Shown here: piece by piece, positions 24,488 through 33,105 of the stretch
Layout: each line of letters opens with the position of its first letter
Position numbering within the stretch: position 1 is the stretch's first letter
Assembly (NCBI GenBank): GCA_947643165.1
Contig: CANRVB010000002.1
Span: forward strand, 62,001-126,000
From: an uncultured Porphyromonadaceae bacterium
GTDB taxonomy: Bacteria; Bacteroidota; Bacteroidia; Bacteroidales; Muribaculaceae
DNA length: 64,000 nucleotides
Reading direction: 5' to 3'
Position numbers and translations under genes: made by a program
Notes under the pieces: model-generated
What the model was told of the DNA's origin: nothing
Database searches by the model: none
Seen by the model: the letters and a program-made list of their open reading frames with translations, nothing else

Positions 24488-25873
24488 TTATGCGGCGATG
24501 GATGAGGGCATGTTGCGCCGGAGCACGCGGAACTGGTAGATGATCAGAACTGCCGTTGCTATTGTAGCGAGTGTATCGCTGACGGGATAGGCGGTCCAGA
24601 TGCCATCGAGCCCCATAAATTCGGGCAGTATCCACAAGAGTGGGATGAGGAATATGACCTGGCGGCAAAGACTCAGAATGATGGATTTGAAAGCCATTCC
24701 GAGCGACTGGAAGAAGGTTGTGGATATGATCTGGAAACCTACAGCCCAGAAGGCCCACAAGGCGTGACGGAATGCCCGTTCGGTCATGTCGATAAGGGCG
24801 ATATCGGTAGTGAACGCACGAGCGATGAGGCGTGGGCAGAACATGCCGAACAGGCATCCGGCTATGACGATGGCCGATGACCACGCGACAGCGAGGCCGT
24901 AAGCGCTCGACAGGCGGTGTAGCTTGTGGGCTCCGTAGTTGTATCCTACTATCGGCTGCATGCCCTGGCAGATGCCTATTATTATCATGACAAGGAGGGA
25001 GGTGTAGGTTGTCATGATGCCGACGGCTGCTATGGCAATGTCGCTACCGTATTGGACGAGCGACCGGTTGACTATGATGTTGATCGCGCTTGCGGCGAGA
25101 TTGACCAGTGCCGGGGCCGCACCTATCGTGATTATTGACCAGATGATGCGCCACTGGGGGCGATATATTCCGCTCTTGAACCGCAGGGTGGTGCGTCGGT
25201 CGATGAAGTGGGCCATGACGAATATGGCAGAGCAAGCCATGGCGATGTCGGTCGCTATGGCGGCGCCTGTTATTCCCCATTTGAAGACAAATATGAATAT
25301 GGGGTCGAGAACGACGTTTATGCCTGCGCCTATGAAGTTGGTGATCATTGCTCTGACAGGATAGCCAGAAGCGCGCATGATGTTGTTGAAGTTGAAGGCT
25401 ATGTTAGTAAGAAGCAGGCCCGGGAGCAGGTTGACAATGAGGTCGTGTGCGTAGGGTAGTGTAGCGTCGCTTGCTCCGAAGGCGCGCAGCAGCGGGTCGA
25501 TGAAGATGGCAAAGAGGGTGATGTAGGTTATGCCTATGGCTATGGACAGGAACAGGGAGTTTCCGAGTACCTGTTCGGCGTTTTTGGTGTCGTTGGCGCC
25601 GAGCAGAATGCTTATCCGGGCTGAAGCACCGGCTCCGACAAGCACTCCGAGGGCTGTGGCTACATTGATGACAGGGAATGTTATGGCAAGTCCGGCTATC
25701 GCATCTGTGCCGACGCCTTGTCCGATAAAGATGCGGTCGACTACGTTGTAGGCCGACATGACTACAACGCCTACAACAGCGGGGATGCTGTATTCCCAAA
25801 GCAGGCGTCCTATCTTGCCTGTGGCGAGAGCCTTGACTTTGTCGGCTGCGCTGATCTGTGTTGTCTTGTTCAT
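24488..25873 (-). CDS. MATE family efflux transporter
   Basis: 461 residues from the ATG at 25873 (MNKTTQISAADKVKALATGK); an upstream in-frame extension overlaps the next gene and is not family-like. Twelve hydrophobic segments in two repeats; N-terminal repeat has LWEYSIPAVVGVVVMSAYNVVDRIFIGQGVG, typical of the NorM/DinF group with a Na+ or H+ antiport mechanism. The C-terminal repeat includes GICQGMQPIVGYNYGA (about 280-295). It lies 13 bp downstream of a three-gene exported-protein operon and is probably co-transcribed. A weak element TATTTTCG at 25907-25914 (minus) could add an internal promoter. Confidence 0.9.
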   Translation of the reverse strand: MNKTTQISAADKVKALATGKIGRLLWEYSIPAVVGVVVMSAYNVVDRIFIGQGVGTDAIAGLAITFPVINVATALGVLVGAGASARISILLGANDTKNAEQVLGNSLFLSIAIGITYITLFAIFIDPLLRAFGASDATLPYAHDLIVNLLPGLLLTNIAFNFNNIMRASGYPVRAMITNFIGAGINVVLDPIFIFVFKWGITGAAIATDIAMACSAIFVMAHFIDRRTTLRFKSGIYRPQWRIIWSIITIGAAPALVNLAASAINIIVNRSLVQYGSDIAIAAVGIMTTYTSLLVMIIIGICQGMQPIVGYNYGAHKLHRLSSAYGLAVAWSSAIVIAGCLFGMFCPRLIARAFTTDIALIDMTERAFRHALWAFWAVGFQIISTTFFQSLGMAFKSIILSLCRQVIFLIPLLWILPEFMGLDGIWTAYPVSDTLATIATAVLIIYQFRVLRRNMPSSIAA

Positions 25874-25886
25874 CAGTTTTCTAAAT

Positions 25887-26360
25887 CTATTGTTTGTCTG
25901 ATGTTGCGAAAATAATCTTGATCCGGACCCGGTAGGGCGTAGCCTGATCAACGCGCTTGGGTTGTGGCGACCGGTAATAGTAGAATGCCAACTGGGGGTC
26001 CCAAGAGTCGAATTTGACCAGTCTGGTCTGTCCGGGCAGTGAGTTGGCGGGTAGTGTCCTGATGACGTGGTGGAGCATTCTACCCGCAGAGTCGTAGTAG
26101 GTTATATCAAGTCCGATATGCCTGATTGCGATATCGGTATGGTTGATTACAAAAAGTGATTCATAACGGGATCTTAAAGGTTTGTCGTATCCGGCCACAC
26201 TGAGGGAGTCGAGATGGTGGCCGGTGATGGTGTCGTAGATGGCCGGCTGTGTATCGGCCGAAGTGGCCGCACGCAGCTTGCCCCGGTTGGTCCGTGTGAC
26301 GTCGGGGTAGGCCGACAACGACAAGAGCAAGAGAGTGAGTATAAGGAGAGCTGATTTCAT
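25887..26360 (-). CDS. Small exported protein of unknown function
   Basis: 157 residues from the ATG at 26360, which overlaps the upstream stop as ATGA. Signal peptide about 1-18 (MKSALLILTLLLLSLSAYP). The mature part has no family I recognise; it is predicted to be beta-rich (SLFVINHTDIAIRHIGLDITYYDSAGRMLHH; FDSWDPQLAFYYYRSPQP), like small immunoglobulin-type domains that decorate or assist surface proteins. Third gene of a coupled unit. A longer reading frame upstream in this frame is not protein-like (Arg/His-rich) and overlaps the preceding gene. Confidence 0.75.
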   Translation of the reverse strand: MKSALLILTLLLLSLSAYPDVTRTNRGKLRAATSADTQPAIYDTITGHHLDSLSVAGYDKPLRSRYESLFVINHTDIAIRHIGLDITYYDSAGRMLHHVIRTLPANSLPGQTRLVKFDSWDPQLAFYYYRSPQPKRVDQATPYRVRIKIIFATSDKQ

Positions 26361-26956
26361 AGGTAAACCGGTACGGTGGGTCGGGATGGTCGAGGAAATA
26401 TCCTGATGGCTCCTTGATCGGGTGATTTGCTCTGTGTTCCTGTTCGGGAAGTGATGCTCGGGCGGATGAACATGAATGGCATTGCAGCATATAGGTTGAT
26501 GCGGAATTTGCCGGAGCGCGGAGTCAATCTGAAGCGATCGCCGGAGTTGAAGAGAGTAAGGGTGTAGTGTTTGTGGCGCGATGGTATTCCGGAGCTTATG
26601 TCGGAGGCTATCGAAACGTCGAATATGTCGGGATCGGCTGAAGCGGTGGCCGAACCGATTACTGTGCCGGGCACCACTGCGCGGTCTTCGGCCTCGACAA
26701 CTACGATGATGTATGAGCCGGAGTCGAAATGATCGGTGTCGGCACGTTCGACCGCAACGATAGCTTTGGCCGATCCGGGGCCGGTGAGGAGCCATAGTCC
26801 TTCGACCGGTCGTGGCCCGAGACGGCGCAACCGCTGCTCTACGACATCACGCCGGTAGAGTTCGGGCGACAGCTGTATGGCATCGGCTGTCAGGCTGCAG
26901 CAGGAGGAGAGCAGGACTGCCATGAGCAGACGCTGCAGAGCCTTTGTGGGGGTCAT
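26357..26956 (-). CDS. Exported protein of unknown function
   Basis: 199 residues. Signal peptide about 1-27 with a cysteine pair (LLSSCCSLTADA), so it may be a lipoprotein. Mature part contains VEGLWLLTGPGSAKAIVAVERAD and SYIIVVVEAEDRAVVPGTVIGSA, beta-strand rich; no family recognised. Both ends share ATGA overlaps: its start with the barrel gene upstream and its stop with the 157-residue gene downstream. This tight coupling suggests a shared envelope complex or assembly role. Confidence 0.75.
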   Translation of the reverse strand: MTPTKALQRLLMAVLLSSCCSLTADAIQLSPELYRRDVVEQRLRRLGPRPVEGLWLLTGPGSAKAIVAVERADTDHFDSGSYIIVVVEAEDRAVVPGTVIGSATASADPDIFDVSIASDISSGIPSRHKHYTLTLFNSGDRFRLTPRSGKFRINLYAAMPFMFIRPSITSRTGTQSKSPDQGAIRIFPRPSRPTVPVYL

Positions 26957-28545
26957 GAATTCTTGAACTTGTAGGAGAATCCGAGTGAGAATATTTCCTT
27001 AAACTGGAATCTGTGCCAGTCGGAGTCGGGCAGACGGCCTGTGGTAGTGTCGTAGCGCAGATGCCAGTAAACCTGAGTGGAGAGGAACTGGTTGATGTCG
27101 AAGCTGATGGTATTCTCCCAGTCGCCCTGGGCGTACTCGTAGTTGGTAAACAGGAATAGACGTGAAGAGTAGTTGATGTTGTAAGCCCATTTCCATTTGA
27201 ATGTAAGCTCAGTGCTCGAACCATACTGGTGGGCGGTCTTCCGGCCTTCGTCGATACCAAATGATGCGGGATTTAGCTTGTCGGAAAGGCATGTCTTCAT
27301 GTTGTAGCTCAAGGGCGCTATGGAGGCGTTGAACTGGGTGAGCTTAGTAGACTTGCTGTATGTCATACCGATACCGATGTTAAGTTCGCCCGGCGACATG
27401 AATGCGGAGCGCAGGTTGTGGGAGTTGGTGGGGTATGAGTTGGTAAGCTGAGTCTTGAAGACTGCGTTTATGGTGTAGTACCAGTTGTGTGAAGCTTTCA
27501 GACCGAATTTGGTATAAACCTGAAAGAGGTCTTCGGTTATGTTGTAGTTGTGGATGGAGTCATCGGGGGCGGAGTTGACGCCGAGTTTGTACTGGAATGT
27601 GGTGTCGAAAAGCAGATTGGGGTGAAACTTTTCGTTGAGCTTTATATTGTAGTAAAGCTGGAGTATGGCGTTGATGTTGTTTGATCCACCTTGATACCAG
27701 TTAGGGGAGATGTAGGCCTGAGAGAATTGTAGTGAAGACTGGAATGTTGCGAGCCAATGCTGAGGCTTGAACCCGACACCAGGTATCACTTCGGTGTTTG
27801 CCGGAGTGAGGTCGATTTCCTCGAGGGTGATGTTAGTAGTGCCCGGCTCGACAACGGCTCTGAAATGGCGTGGAGGTTCGGGCATGTATGCGAGGTTGTA
27901 TTTGATGTTCTGAGGGTTTCTTACCATGTAGTTCTGACGTGCGCGTGCAAGCAGATTACGGCTGAATCCTATGTCGGCAAGACGAGTCTTGCTGTCATCG
28001 GGAGCCATAGAGGCCAGGAATTCGGTATAGGGGTCCTCGAAGTCGACAAAGTATTGCTCGATGATATCGGGGGCCGCTATGGATTCGGGCTGAAAATATG
28101 TGTAGGTGTCAAATATGAGTGGCGAATAGTATGCCGGAGTGTATGTGGCATAATATCGGTCGGTGATAAGGTTGAGGGTGTCGGCGGGGTGTATAGCGAG
28201 GCCACCGGCAATGCGAATGGAGTCGCCCGGCATACGATGTGTGTTGACGGTTTGTGAAAGAGCGTCGATTTGATCGCTCTGGGCAGCTTCGGTCTTGACC
28301 CGGGCGTTGCGGATTACTGAATAAGCAGATTTCCTGATGGCGTGGTCAAGTTTGTCAAGGCGCAATCCGACAGGTTTCACCAGCTGAGGTATAGGCGAAC
28401 GGTACTCATATTTACCGTCATTATCACCATCGGCTGCCTGCATAGGCAATCCGGCGGCCAAAGCTCCGGTAGAAATCATGGAGACTGCAGCGAGCAGTAA
28501 TGACTGTCTGAACTTTAAAATAGATTGCAAGATCATGATTGACAT
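26953..28545 (-). CDS. DUF3078-type outer-membrane barrel protein
   Basis: 530 residues. Signal peptide about 1-31. A disordered stretch follows; the C-terminal ~270 residues are aromatic-rich alternating strands (WYQGGSNNINAILQLYYNIKLNEKFHPNLLFDTTFQYKLG), typical of DUF3078 family outer-membrane proteins in Bacteroidetes, and end with the terminal strand FSLGFSYKFKNS. First gene of a coupled three- or four-gene unit with the two exported proteins and MATE. Specific function unknown. The minus-strand element TAACTTTG at 28566-28573 gives a short leader of about 15 nt. Confidence 0.8.
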   Translation of the reverse strand: MSIMILQSILKFRQSLLLAAVSMISTGALAAGLPMQAADGDNDGKYEYRSPIPQLVKPVGLRLDKLDHAIRKSAYSVIRNARVKTEAAQSDQIDALSQTVNTHRMPGDSIRIAGGLAIHPADTLNLITDRYYATYTPAYYSPLIFDTYTYFQPESIAAPDIIEQYFVDFEDPYTEFLASMAPDDSKTRLADIGFSRNLLARARQNYMVRNPQNIKYNLAYMPEPPRHFRAVVEPGTTNITLEEIDLTPANTEVIPGVGFKPQHWLATFQSSLQFSQAYISPNWYQGGSNNINAILQLYYNIKLNEKFHPNLLFDTTFQYKLGVNSAPDDSIHNYNITEDLFQVYTKFGLKASHNWYYTINAVFKTQLTNSYPTNSHNLRSAFMSPGELNIGIGMTYSKSTKLTQFNASIAPLSYNMKTCLSDKLNPASFGIDEGRKTAHQYGSSTELTFKWKWAYNINYSSRLFLFTNYEYAQGDWENTISFDINQFLSTQVYWHLRYDTTTGRLPDSDWHRFQFKEIFSLGFSYKFKNS

Positions 28546-28565
28546 AATAGAGTAAACGTGAAATG

Positions 28566-28573
28566 CAAAGTTA
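28566..28573 (-). promoter_or_regulatory. Promoter -7 element for the DUF3078 operon
   Basis: Minus-strand TAACTTTG followed by C, 21 bp upstream of the ATG at 28545. Confidence 0.65.
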
Positions 28574-28708
28574 CGTACAATATTGCATTAATCATTGCCA
28601 ATATGATAAAATTGCTGAAATTGTAGATAAAAACATTCTATATGGACAGTATGGGGCAAGTAATGACGGGGCAGGGGATGAAAAATTGTCTGTTTGCTCA
28701 GAAATGGT

Positions 28709-28716
28709 TAAATTTG
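28709..28716 (+). promoter_or_regulatory. Promoter -7 element for mtaB operon
   Basis: TAAATTTG followed by C, 20 bp upstream of the ATG at 28737; a TTG lies about 20 bp further upstream. Confidence 0.6.
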
Positions 28717-28736
28717 CAATGAAATAACAAGTTCAG

Positions 28737-30086
28737 ATGATTGATCACTCTACATTCGGAGGTCTGTCGGCCTATTTTCATACATTCGGATGCAAACTCA
28801 ACTTTGCGGAGACCTCGACAGTGGCGCGTATGCTCGGCGAACGCGGCATAGTGAGGGTGCAGCGTGGCGATAGACCAGATCTGGTGGTAGTAAACACGTG
28901 CAGTGTGACGGAGCTTGCCGACAAGAAGTGCCGTCAGACCATCAGGAGCCTTTCGCGCCGCTGGCCGGGGGTGCCCATCATAGTGACGGGATGCTATGCA
29001 CAGCTGAAAAGCGATGAGGTGGCTTCGCTGCCGGGTGTGGCCGTAGTTGCCGGAAGCGACCGCAAAGGTGCTCTTGCGGATTATATAGACCGTTTTCTGA
29101 GCGAACGCGAGAAAATAGTGGAGGTGAGCGGACGAGCCGATATGCGTGAGTTCACCCCGAGTTGTTCGCGCGGCGACCGCACGCGGTGGCTGCTGAAAGT
29201 GCAGGATGGCTGCGACTACTACTGCACATATTGCACTATACCGTTGGCCCGTGGCCGCAGCCGGTCGCCGTTGGTAGACGATCTGGTGGCTCAGGCAGAA
29301 TGGGCAGCCTCGGAGGGTGCTAAAGAGATAGTGCTGACGGGAGTCAACATCGGCGATTTCGGAAAGGGGAATGGCCAGACTTTCCTGCAGCTCATAGAAG
29401 CACTTGACAGAGTGGAGGGTGTGGAACGTTATCGTATATCGTCGATAGAGCCGAATCTGCTGAGCAATGAGATAATCGACTTTGTGGCCTCATCGCGTCG
29501 TTTCATGCCTCATTTTCATGTGCCGCTCCAGTCGGGCAGTGATGATGTGCTCCGGCTGATGCACCGACACTATGACACGTCACTTTTCCGCGACAAGATG
29601 GAGCGTATACGCTGTGCCATGCCTGATGCTTTCATTGGGGTTGACCTGATAGTAGGCGCCCGAGGCGAGACTGACGAGCGATACAGCGACAGCCGTAGTT
29701 TTGTAGAGAGTCTTGATATAAGCCGTCTGCATGTGTTCCCCTACAGCGAGCGTCCCAACACCCGTGCATTGTCGCTCGAGGGTGTGGTGGATATGGCCGA
29801 GCGTCATCGCCGCGCTACCGATATGATCGGTATCTCGGAGCGGAAACTGGAAGCTTTTGCACGCAGGTTTGACGGTACGGTACGGCCTGTGCTTGTGGAG
29901 CATACGCATAAGCGTGAGAATGGTGTGGATGTGATGTATGGTCATACCGACAACTATCTGTATGTGGCGGTGCCATACGATCGTTCGTTGGCCAACAAGA
30001 TAGTGGATTGTCGTATCTCACTGGACGGTATGCCGCAGAGTGGTGGCGATGGTGTGATAGGCGGTGTTGTTAATCTTAATGTGTGA
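28737..30086 (+). CDS. mtaB: tRNA t6A37 methylthiotransferase MtaB
   Basis: 449 residues. UPF0004 domain with C19 (FHTFGCKLNFAE), C55 (NTCSVTELADKKC) and C86 (VTGCYAQ) binds the auxiliary cluster. The radical SAM motif CDYYCTYC is at C159-C163-C166. A TRAM-like C-terminal part follows (RPVLVEHTHKRENGVDVMYGHTDNYLYVAV). Methylthiolates N6-threonylcarbamoyladenosine 37 in tRNA, using SAM twice. The NTCSVTE and GCYAQ patterns favour MtaB over MiaB/RimO. The stop overlaps the next gene's GTG start by 4 bp. Confidence 0.92.
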   Translation: MIDHSTFGGLSAYFHTFGCKLNFAETSTVARMLGERGIVRVQRGDRPDLVVVNTCSVTELADKKCRQTIRSLSRRWPGVPIIVTGCYAQLKSDEVASLPGVAVVAGSDRKGALADYIDRFLSEREKIVEVSGRADMREFTPSCSRGDRTRWLLKVQDGCDYYCTYCTIPLARGRSRSPLVDDLVAQAEWAASEGAKEIVLTGVNIGDFGKGNGQTFLQLIEALDRVEGVERYRISSIEPNLLSNEIIDFVASSRRFMPHFHVPLQSGSDDVLRLMHRHYDTSLFRDKMERIRCAMPDAFIGVDLIVGARGETDERYSDSRSFVESLDISRLHVFPYSERPNTRALSLEGVVDMAERHRRATDMIGISERKLEAFARRFDGTVRPVLVEHTHKRENGVDVMYGHTDNYLYVAVPYDRSLANKIVDCRISLDGMPQSGGDGVIGGVVNLNV

Positions 30087-31027
30087 ATGCGCCTGACATG
30101 TCGGGAAAACAGAAGATACTGTATGCACCTCTGTTGTGGAGCCTGAAGTGTTTGGCGTGGCTTCCGCTACCGTTGCTATATGTCATATCGGATATGCTGT
30201 ATGCTCTGTGCTACCACGTAGTGGGCTACCGTAAATCCACAGTTAGAAAAAATCTGCGCGACAGCTTTCCGGAGAAGTCAGACCGTGAATTGCTTGTAAT
30301 AGAGCGTCAGTTCTACAGGCAGTTATCGGATTATGTCGTTGAAACGGTCAAATTGTTGCATATAAGCGATGATGAGATGCGTAGGCGCATGAAGTTTGAA
30401 GGCGTGGAGCACGTTGACCGATTGCTTGAGCAAGGTAGGTCGATAACGGCTTATTTCTCCCACACCGGCAATTGGGAGTGGGTTCCGTCTATAACGCTAT
30501 GGAGCAAATTCACGCCTCACGATGGCTGTGAGTTCTGCCAAGTGTATCGTCCGCTTAAGAACAAGGTGTTCGATAAGATGTTTCTTACGCTCAGATCCCG
30601 GTTCGGATCGCTGAGTTTCGCAAAGCAGACTGTTTTCAGAGATCTTCTTTGTCTCCGGCGCGACGGCAAACCGAGCATTACCGGATTTATGAGCGATCAG
30701 AAGCCGAGTCATGGTGATCCGACTTATGTAGTGAGGTTTCTGAATCACCCGACTGCCATGATAACCGGAACTGAGACATTGTCGCGCAGACTCGATATGG
30801 CGGCTGTTTATTTTGATCTTGAGAAGGAGAGCCGAGGTCACTATAAGGTGACGGTTAGGCCTATGGCCGATAGAGTGTCGGAACTGCCGCCGATGGCGCT
30901 CACGGCCAGATATGTAGAATTGCTTGAAACAACCATAAGGCGTAATCCGTCTATATGGTTATGGAGTCACAAGCGCTGGAAGCATCCGGTGGATATGCCC
31001 GGAGAACGTAAGGAAAATAATGACTGA
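30083..31027 (+). CDS. LpxL/HtrB-type lipid A acyltransferase
   Basis: 314 residues with a GTG start overlapping the mtaB stop (GTGA); the ATG at 30098 is the alternative. N-terminal hydrophobic segment about 15-45. The acyltransferase motif H-x4-E is at H127-E132 (YFSHTGNWEW), with GFMSDQKPSHGDPTYVVRFLNHP later (about 205-227), as in lysophospholipid/late lipid A acyltransferases. Probably adds a secondary acyl chain to lipid A at the inner membrane. It overlaps the following GT2 by 8 bp. Confidence 0.88.
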   Translation: MNAPDMSGKQKILYAPLLWSLKCLAWLPLPLLYVISDMLYALCYHVVGYRKSTVRKNLRDSFPEKSDRELLVIERQFYRQLSDYVVETVKLLHISDDEMRRRMKFEGVEHVDRLLEQGRSITAYFSHTGNWEWVPSITLWSKFTPHDGCEFCQVYRPLKNKVFDKMFLTLRSRFGSLSFAKQTVFRDLLCLRRDGKPSITGFMSDQKPSHGDPTYVVRFLNHPTAMITGTETLSRRLDMAAVYFDLEKESRGHYKVTVRPMADRVSELPPMALTARYVELLETTIRRNPSIWLWSHKRWKHPVDMPGERKENND

Positions 31028-32078
31028 AACAGAATATGCGAGTCTGCCTCAGCGCCCGGAGGGTGCTGAAGTGGCAGTTGTGATATTGAATTGGAACGGC
31101 CGTAAACTGCTTGAAGAGTTTCTTCCGTCTGTAGTGGCTACGACAGGTAGTCCAGGATGTATAGGTGTTGCGGATAATGGATCTACCGATGGCTCTTTGG
31201 ACTGGCTGGATGAGAACTATCCTGAGGTCTATAAACTGAGATTCTCGCAAAACTATGGTTTTGCCGGTGGCTACAATAAGGTAGTCAAGATCTCCAAAGT
31301 AGCTGGATTCAAGTATGTGGTGTTGCTCAACAGTGATGTTGAAACAACACCCGGGTGGCTTGACAGGATGTACGATTACATGGAGAGTCATCCTGATGTA
31401 GCCGCATGTCAGCCAAAGATAAGGAGCTACAGGCAGAAAGATATGTTTGAATATGCTGGTGCGTCGGGTGGATTCATCGACCGCAACGGCTATCCGTATT
31501 GTCGGGGACGTATCTTCGACACTTGCGAGCGTGACAATGGCCAATATGATGATGTGGCGTATGTCGACTGGGCATCTGGTGCGGCACTTATGGTGAGAAG
31601 CGATGTCTATATGGCCGCGGGTGGCCTTGATGCTTCTTTTTTCGCGCATATGGAAGAGATCGATTTGTGCTGGCGGATAAGGCTGATGGGCTATAAGATA
31701 GCAGTAGTGCCGTCGTCGGTGGTTTATCATCTTGGAGGTGGTAGTCTGCCCCCGTCAGATCCCCGCAAGACTTATCTGAATTTCCGCAATAATCTGTTGA
31801 TGCTCCATAAGAATCTTCCATGCAATAGCCGTGGCCGCAAGCTGATATGGCGGCGGTTGCTTGATGCCGTAGCCTGGGCCAGATATGTGGTGACGGGTAA
31901 TTGGCAGAGCGCTAAGGCGATACTGAAAGCGCACGGTGATTACCGTAGAATGGCCAAGGATATCGCAGGCCGTGGGGCGGAGATATGTGATGCCGACAAG
32001 ACAATGCGTCCGAATATTTTGGTAGAGTATTATCTGAAAGGGCATAAGCGCTATGCAGATGTTGCCCCATCGCGTTGA
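31020..32078 (+). CDS. Family 2 glycosyltransferase (rhamnosyltransferase-like)
   Basis: 352 residues. GT-A fold: VAVVILNWNGRKLLEEFLPSV (about 20-40), nucleotide-binding VADNGSTDGSLDWL (about 53-66), metal-binding LLNSDVETTPGWLD (about 98-111, N-S-D in place of D-x-D), WASGAALMVRSDVY and FFAHMEEIDLCWRIRLMGY (about 206-224, catalytic ED-like EEID). This is the pattern of dTDP-rhamnosyltransferase-like GT2 enzymes that act on lipid-linked glycans. Third gene in the mtaB-acyltransferase unit, so an LPS-core or O-glycan role fits. A strong terminator follows. Confidence 0.88.
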   Translation: MTETEYASLPQRPEGAEVAVVILNWNGRKLLEEFLPSVVATTGSPGCIGVADNGSTDGSLDWLDENYPEVYKLRFSQNYGFAGGYNKVVKISKVAGFKYVVLLNSDVETTPGWLDRMYDYMESHPDVAACQPKIRSYRQKDMFEYAGASGGFIDRNGYPYCRGRIFDTCERDNGQYDDVAYVDWASGAALMVRSDVYMAAGGLDASFFAHMEEIDLCWRIRLMGYKIAVVPSSVVYHLGGGSLPPSDPRKTYLNFRNNLLMLHKNLPCNSRGRKLIWRRLLDAVAWARYVVTGNWQSAKAILKAHGDYRRMAKDIAGRGAEICDADKTMRPNILVEYYLKGHKRYADVAPSR

Positions 32079-32092
32079 GTGTGGGAATAAAT

Positions 32093-32137
32093 AATAACAA
32101 GGCCGGCAATTTCGCAAGAAATGCCGGCCTTGTTATT
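32093..32137. terminator. Strong bidirectional terminator
   Basis: AATAACAAGGCCGGCA (32093-32108) pairs with TGCCGGCCTTGTTATT (32122-32137), a 16-bp stem with a T-run after it on the plus strand and an A/T-rich flank on the minus strand. It serves the GT2 and the convergent nucleotidyltransferase gene. Confidence 0.9.
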
Positions 32138-32159
32138 TTTATTTGGATCTGATTGAAAA

Positions 32160-33062
32160 TCAGAACAGCTTGTCGGGATATTCGCCCTGAGCGTGGAGCT
32201 CGGCAAACTTCTCAACCACGCCTGGACGGTCGGCTGCATAAGTTACACCGAACCACTTGGAGTCAGTATCAAGCACCTTTACGGTAGCTTCGCCAGAGTG
32301 GATCAGGGTATCTATAGCCAGAGGAATGAAGAATTCGCTCTTGGGGGTGTTGAGATCCTTGTCGAGGAACTTCTTGAACTCACGCTCGCTATAGTCGAAA
32401 TAGTCGGGAGTGAAGCCCCATAGATTCATTGATACGGGAGTGTTGGGCTCGAGTGTCTGGAGCTTGCCATTCTCGTCGGTGAATGTGATGTTTCCGTTTT
32501 CGTCATAGCTGATAGCTGTGCGCTCAACTACTCCAGTCAGTTTGCCATCGCTTGTAGAGCATACGCCGCGTGCAACAGAACCGTTTTCGGTCATAGTATT
32601 GCCAACACGGAATCCTACCATGCAGTAGTCACCTTTCTTGTCGTGGGGCTTGGAAAGTTCGCGGGCTATAACCTCAAAAGCGTTACGACCGTAGAAGTCG
32701 TCGGCATTGATTACAGCAAACGGCTCTTTGATGACGTCCTTGCCCATGAGAACAGCGTGGTTGGTTCCCCAGGGCTTCGTGCGGTCTGCGGGACAGGTGT
32801 AGCCTTCGGGCAGTGCGTCGATCGACTGGAAAACAACTTCGGTCGGGATGTGACCTTCATACTTGGAGAGTACTATCTTGCGGAAGTCATCTTCAAAGTC
32901 TTTGCGTATCACGAATACAACTTTGCCGAAGCCGGCCTGCATTGCATCATAGATCGAGTAGTCCATGATTGTCTCACCGTGGGGACCGAGTGTGTCAAGC
33001 TGCTTGAGACCACCGTAGCGGCTTCCCATACCGGCAGCGAGGACAAATAGAGTTGGTTTCAT
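32160..33062 (-). CDS. Nucleotidyltransferase family protein (sugar-nucleotide type)
   Basis: 300 residues. N-terminus LFVLAAGMGSRYGGLKQLDTLGPHGE has the pyrophosphorylase G-x-G-x-R loop. It continues with VINADDFYGRNAFEVI (about 118-133, metal-binding DD) and ends DTDSKWFGVTYAADRPGVVEKFAEL. It is close to UTP/dTTP-sugar-1-phosphate nucleotidyltransferases but the loop GMGSRYGG and the overall shape match a Bacteroidetes subgroup not assigned to one substrate. Lies 43 bp downstream of galM, so probably in one transcript and linked to galactose or glucose-1-phosphate use. Confidence 0.85.
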   Translation of the reverse strand: MKPTLFVLAAGMGSRYGGLKQLDTLGPHGETIMDYSIYDAMQAGFGKVVFVIRKDFEDDFRKIVLSKYEGHIPTEVVFQSIDALPEGYTCPADRTKPWGTNHAVLMGKDVIKEPFAVINADDFYGRNAFEVIARELSKPHDKKGDYCMVGFRVGNTMTENGSVARGVCSTSDGKLTGVVERTAISYDENGNITFTDENGKLQTLEPNTPVSMNLWGFTPDYFDYSEREFKKFLDKDLNTPKSEFFIPLAIDTLIHSGEATVKVLDTDSKWFGVTYAADRPGVVEKFAELHAQGEYPDKLF

Positions 33063-33105
33063 CTTGTTAGGGGTTGGTATATAAGATTTATTATTGTTCT
33101 GTTTA

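Noticed and set aside
25887-26795. Longer 302-residue version of the small exported protein
   Set aside because: The extra N-terminal 145 residues are Arg/His-rich, overlap the upstream gene and lack a start context; the ATG at 26360 gives a good signal peptide and an ATGA overlap.
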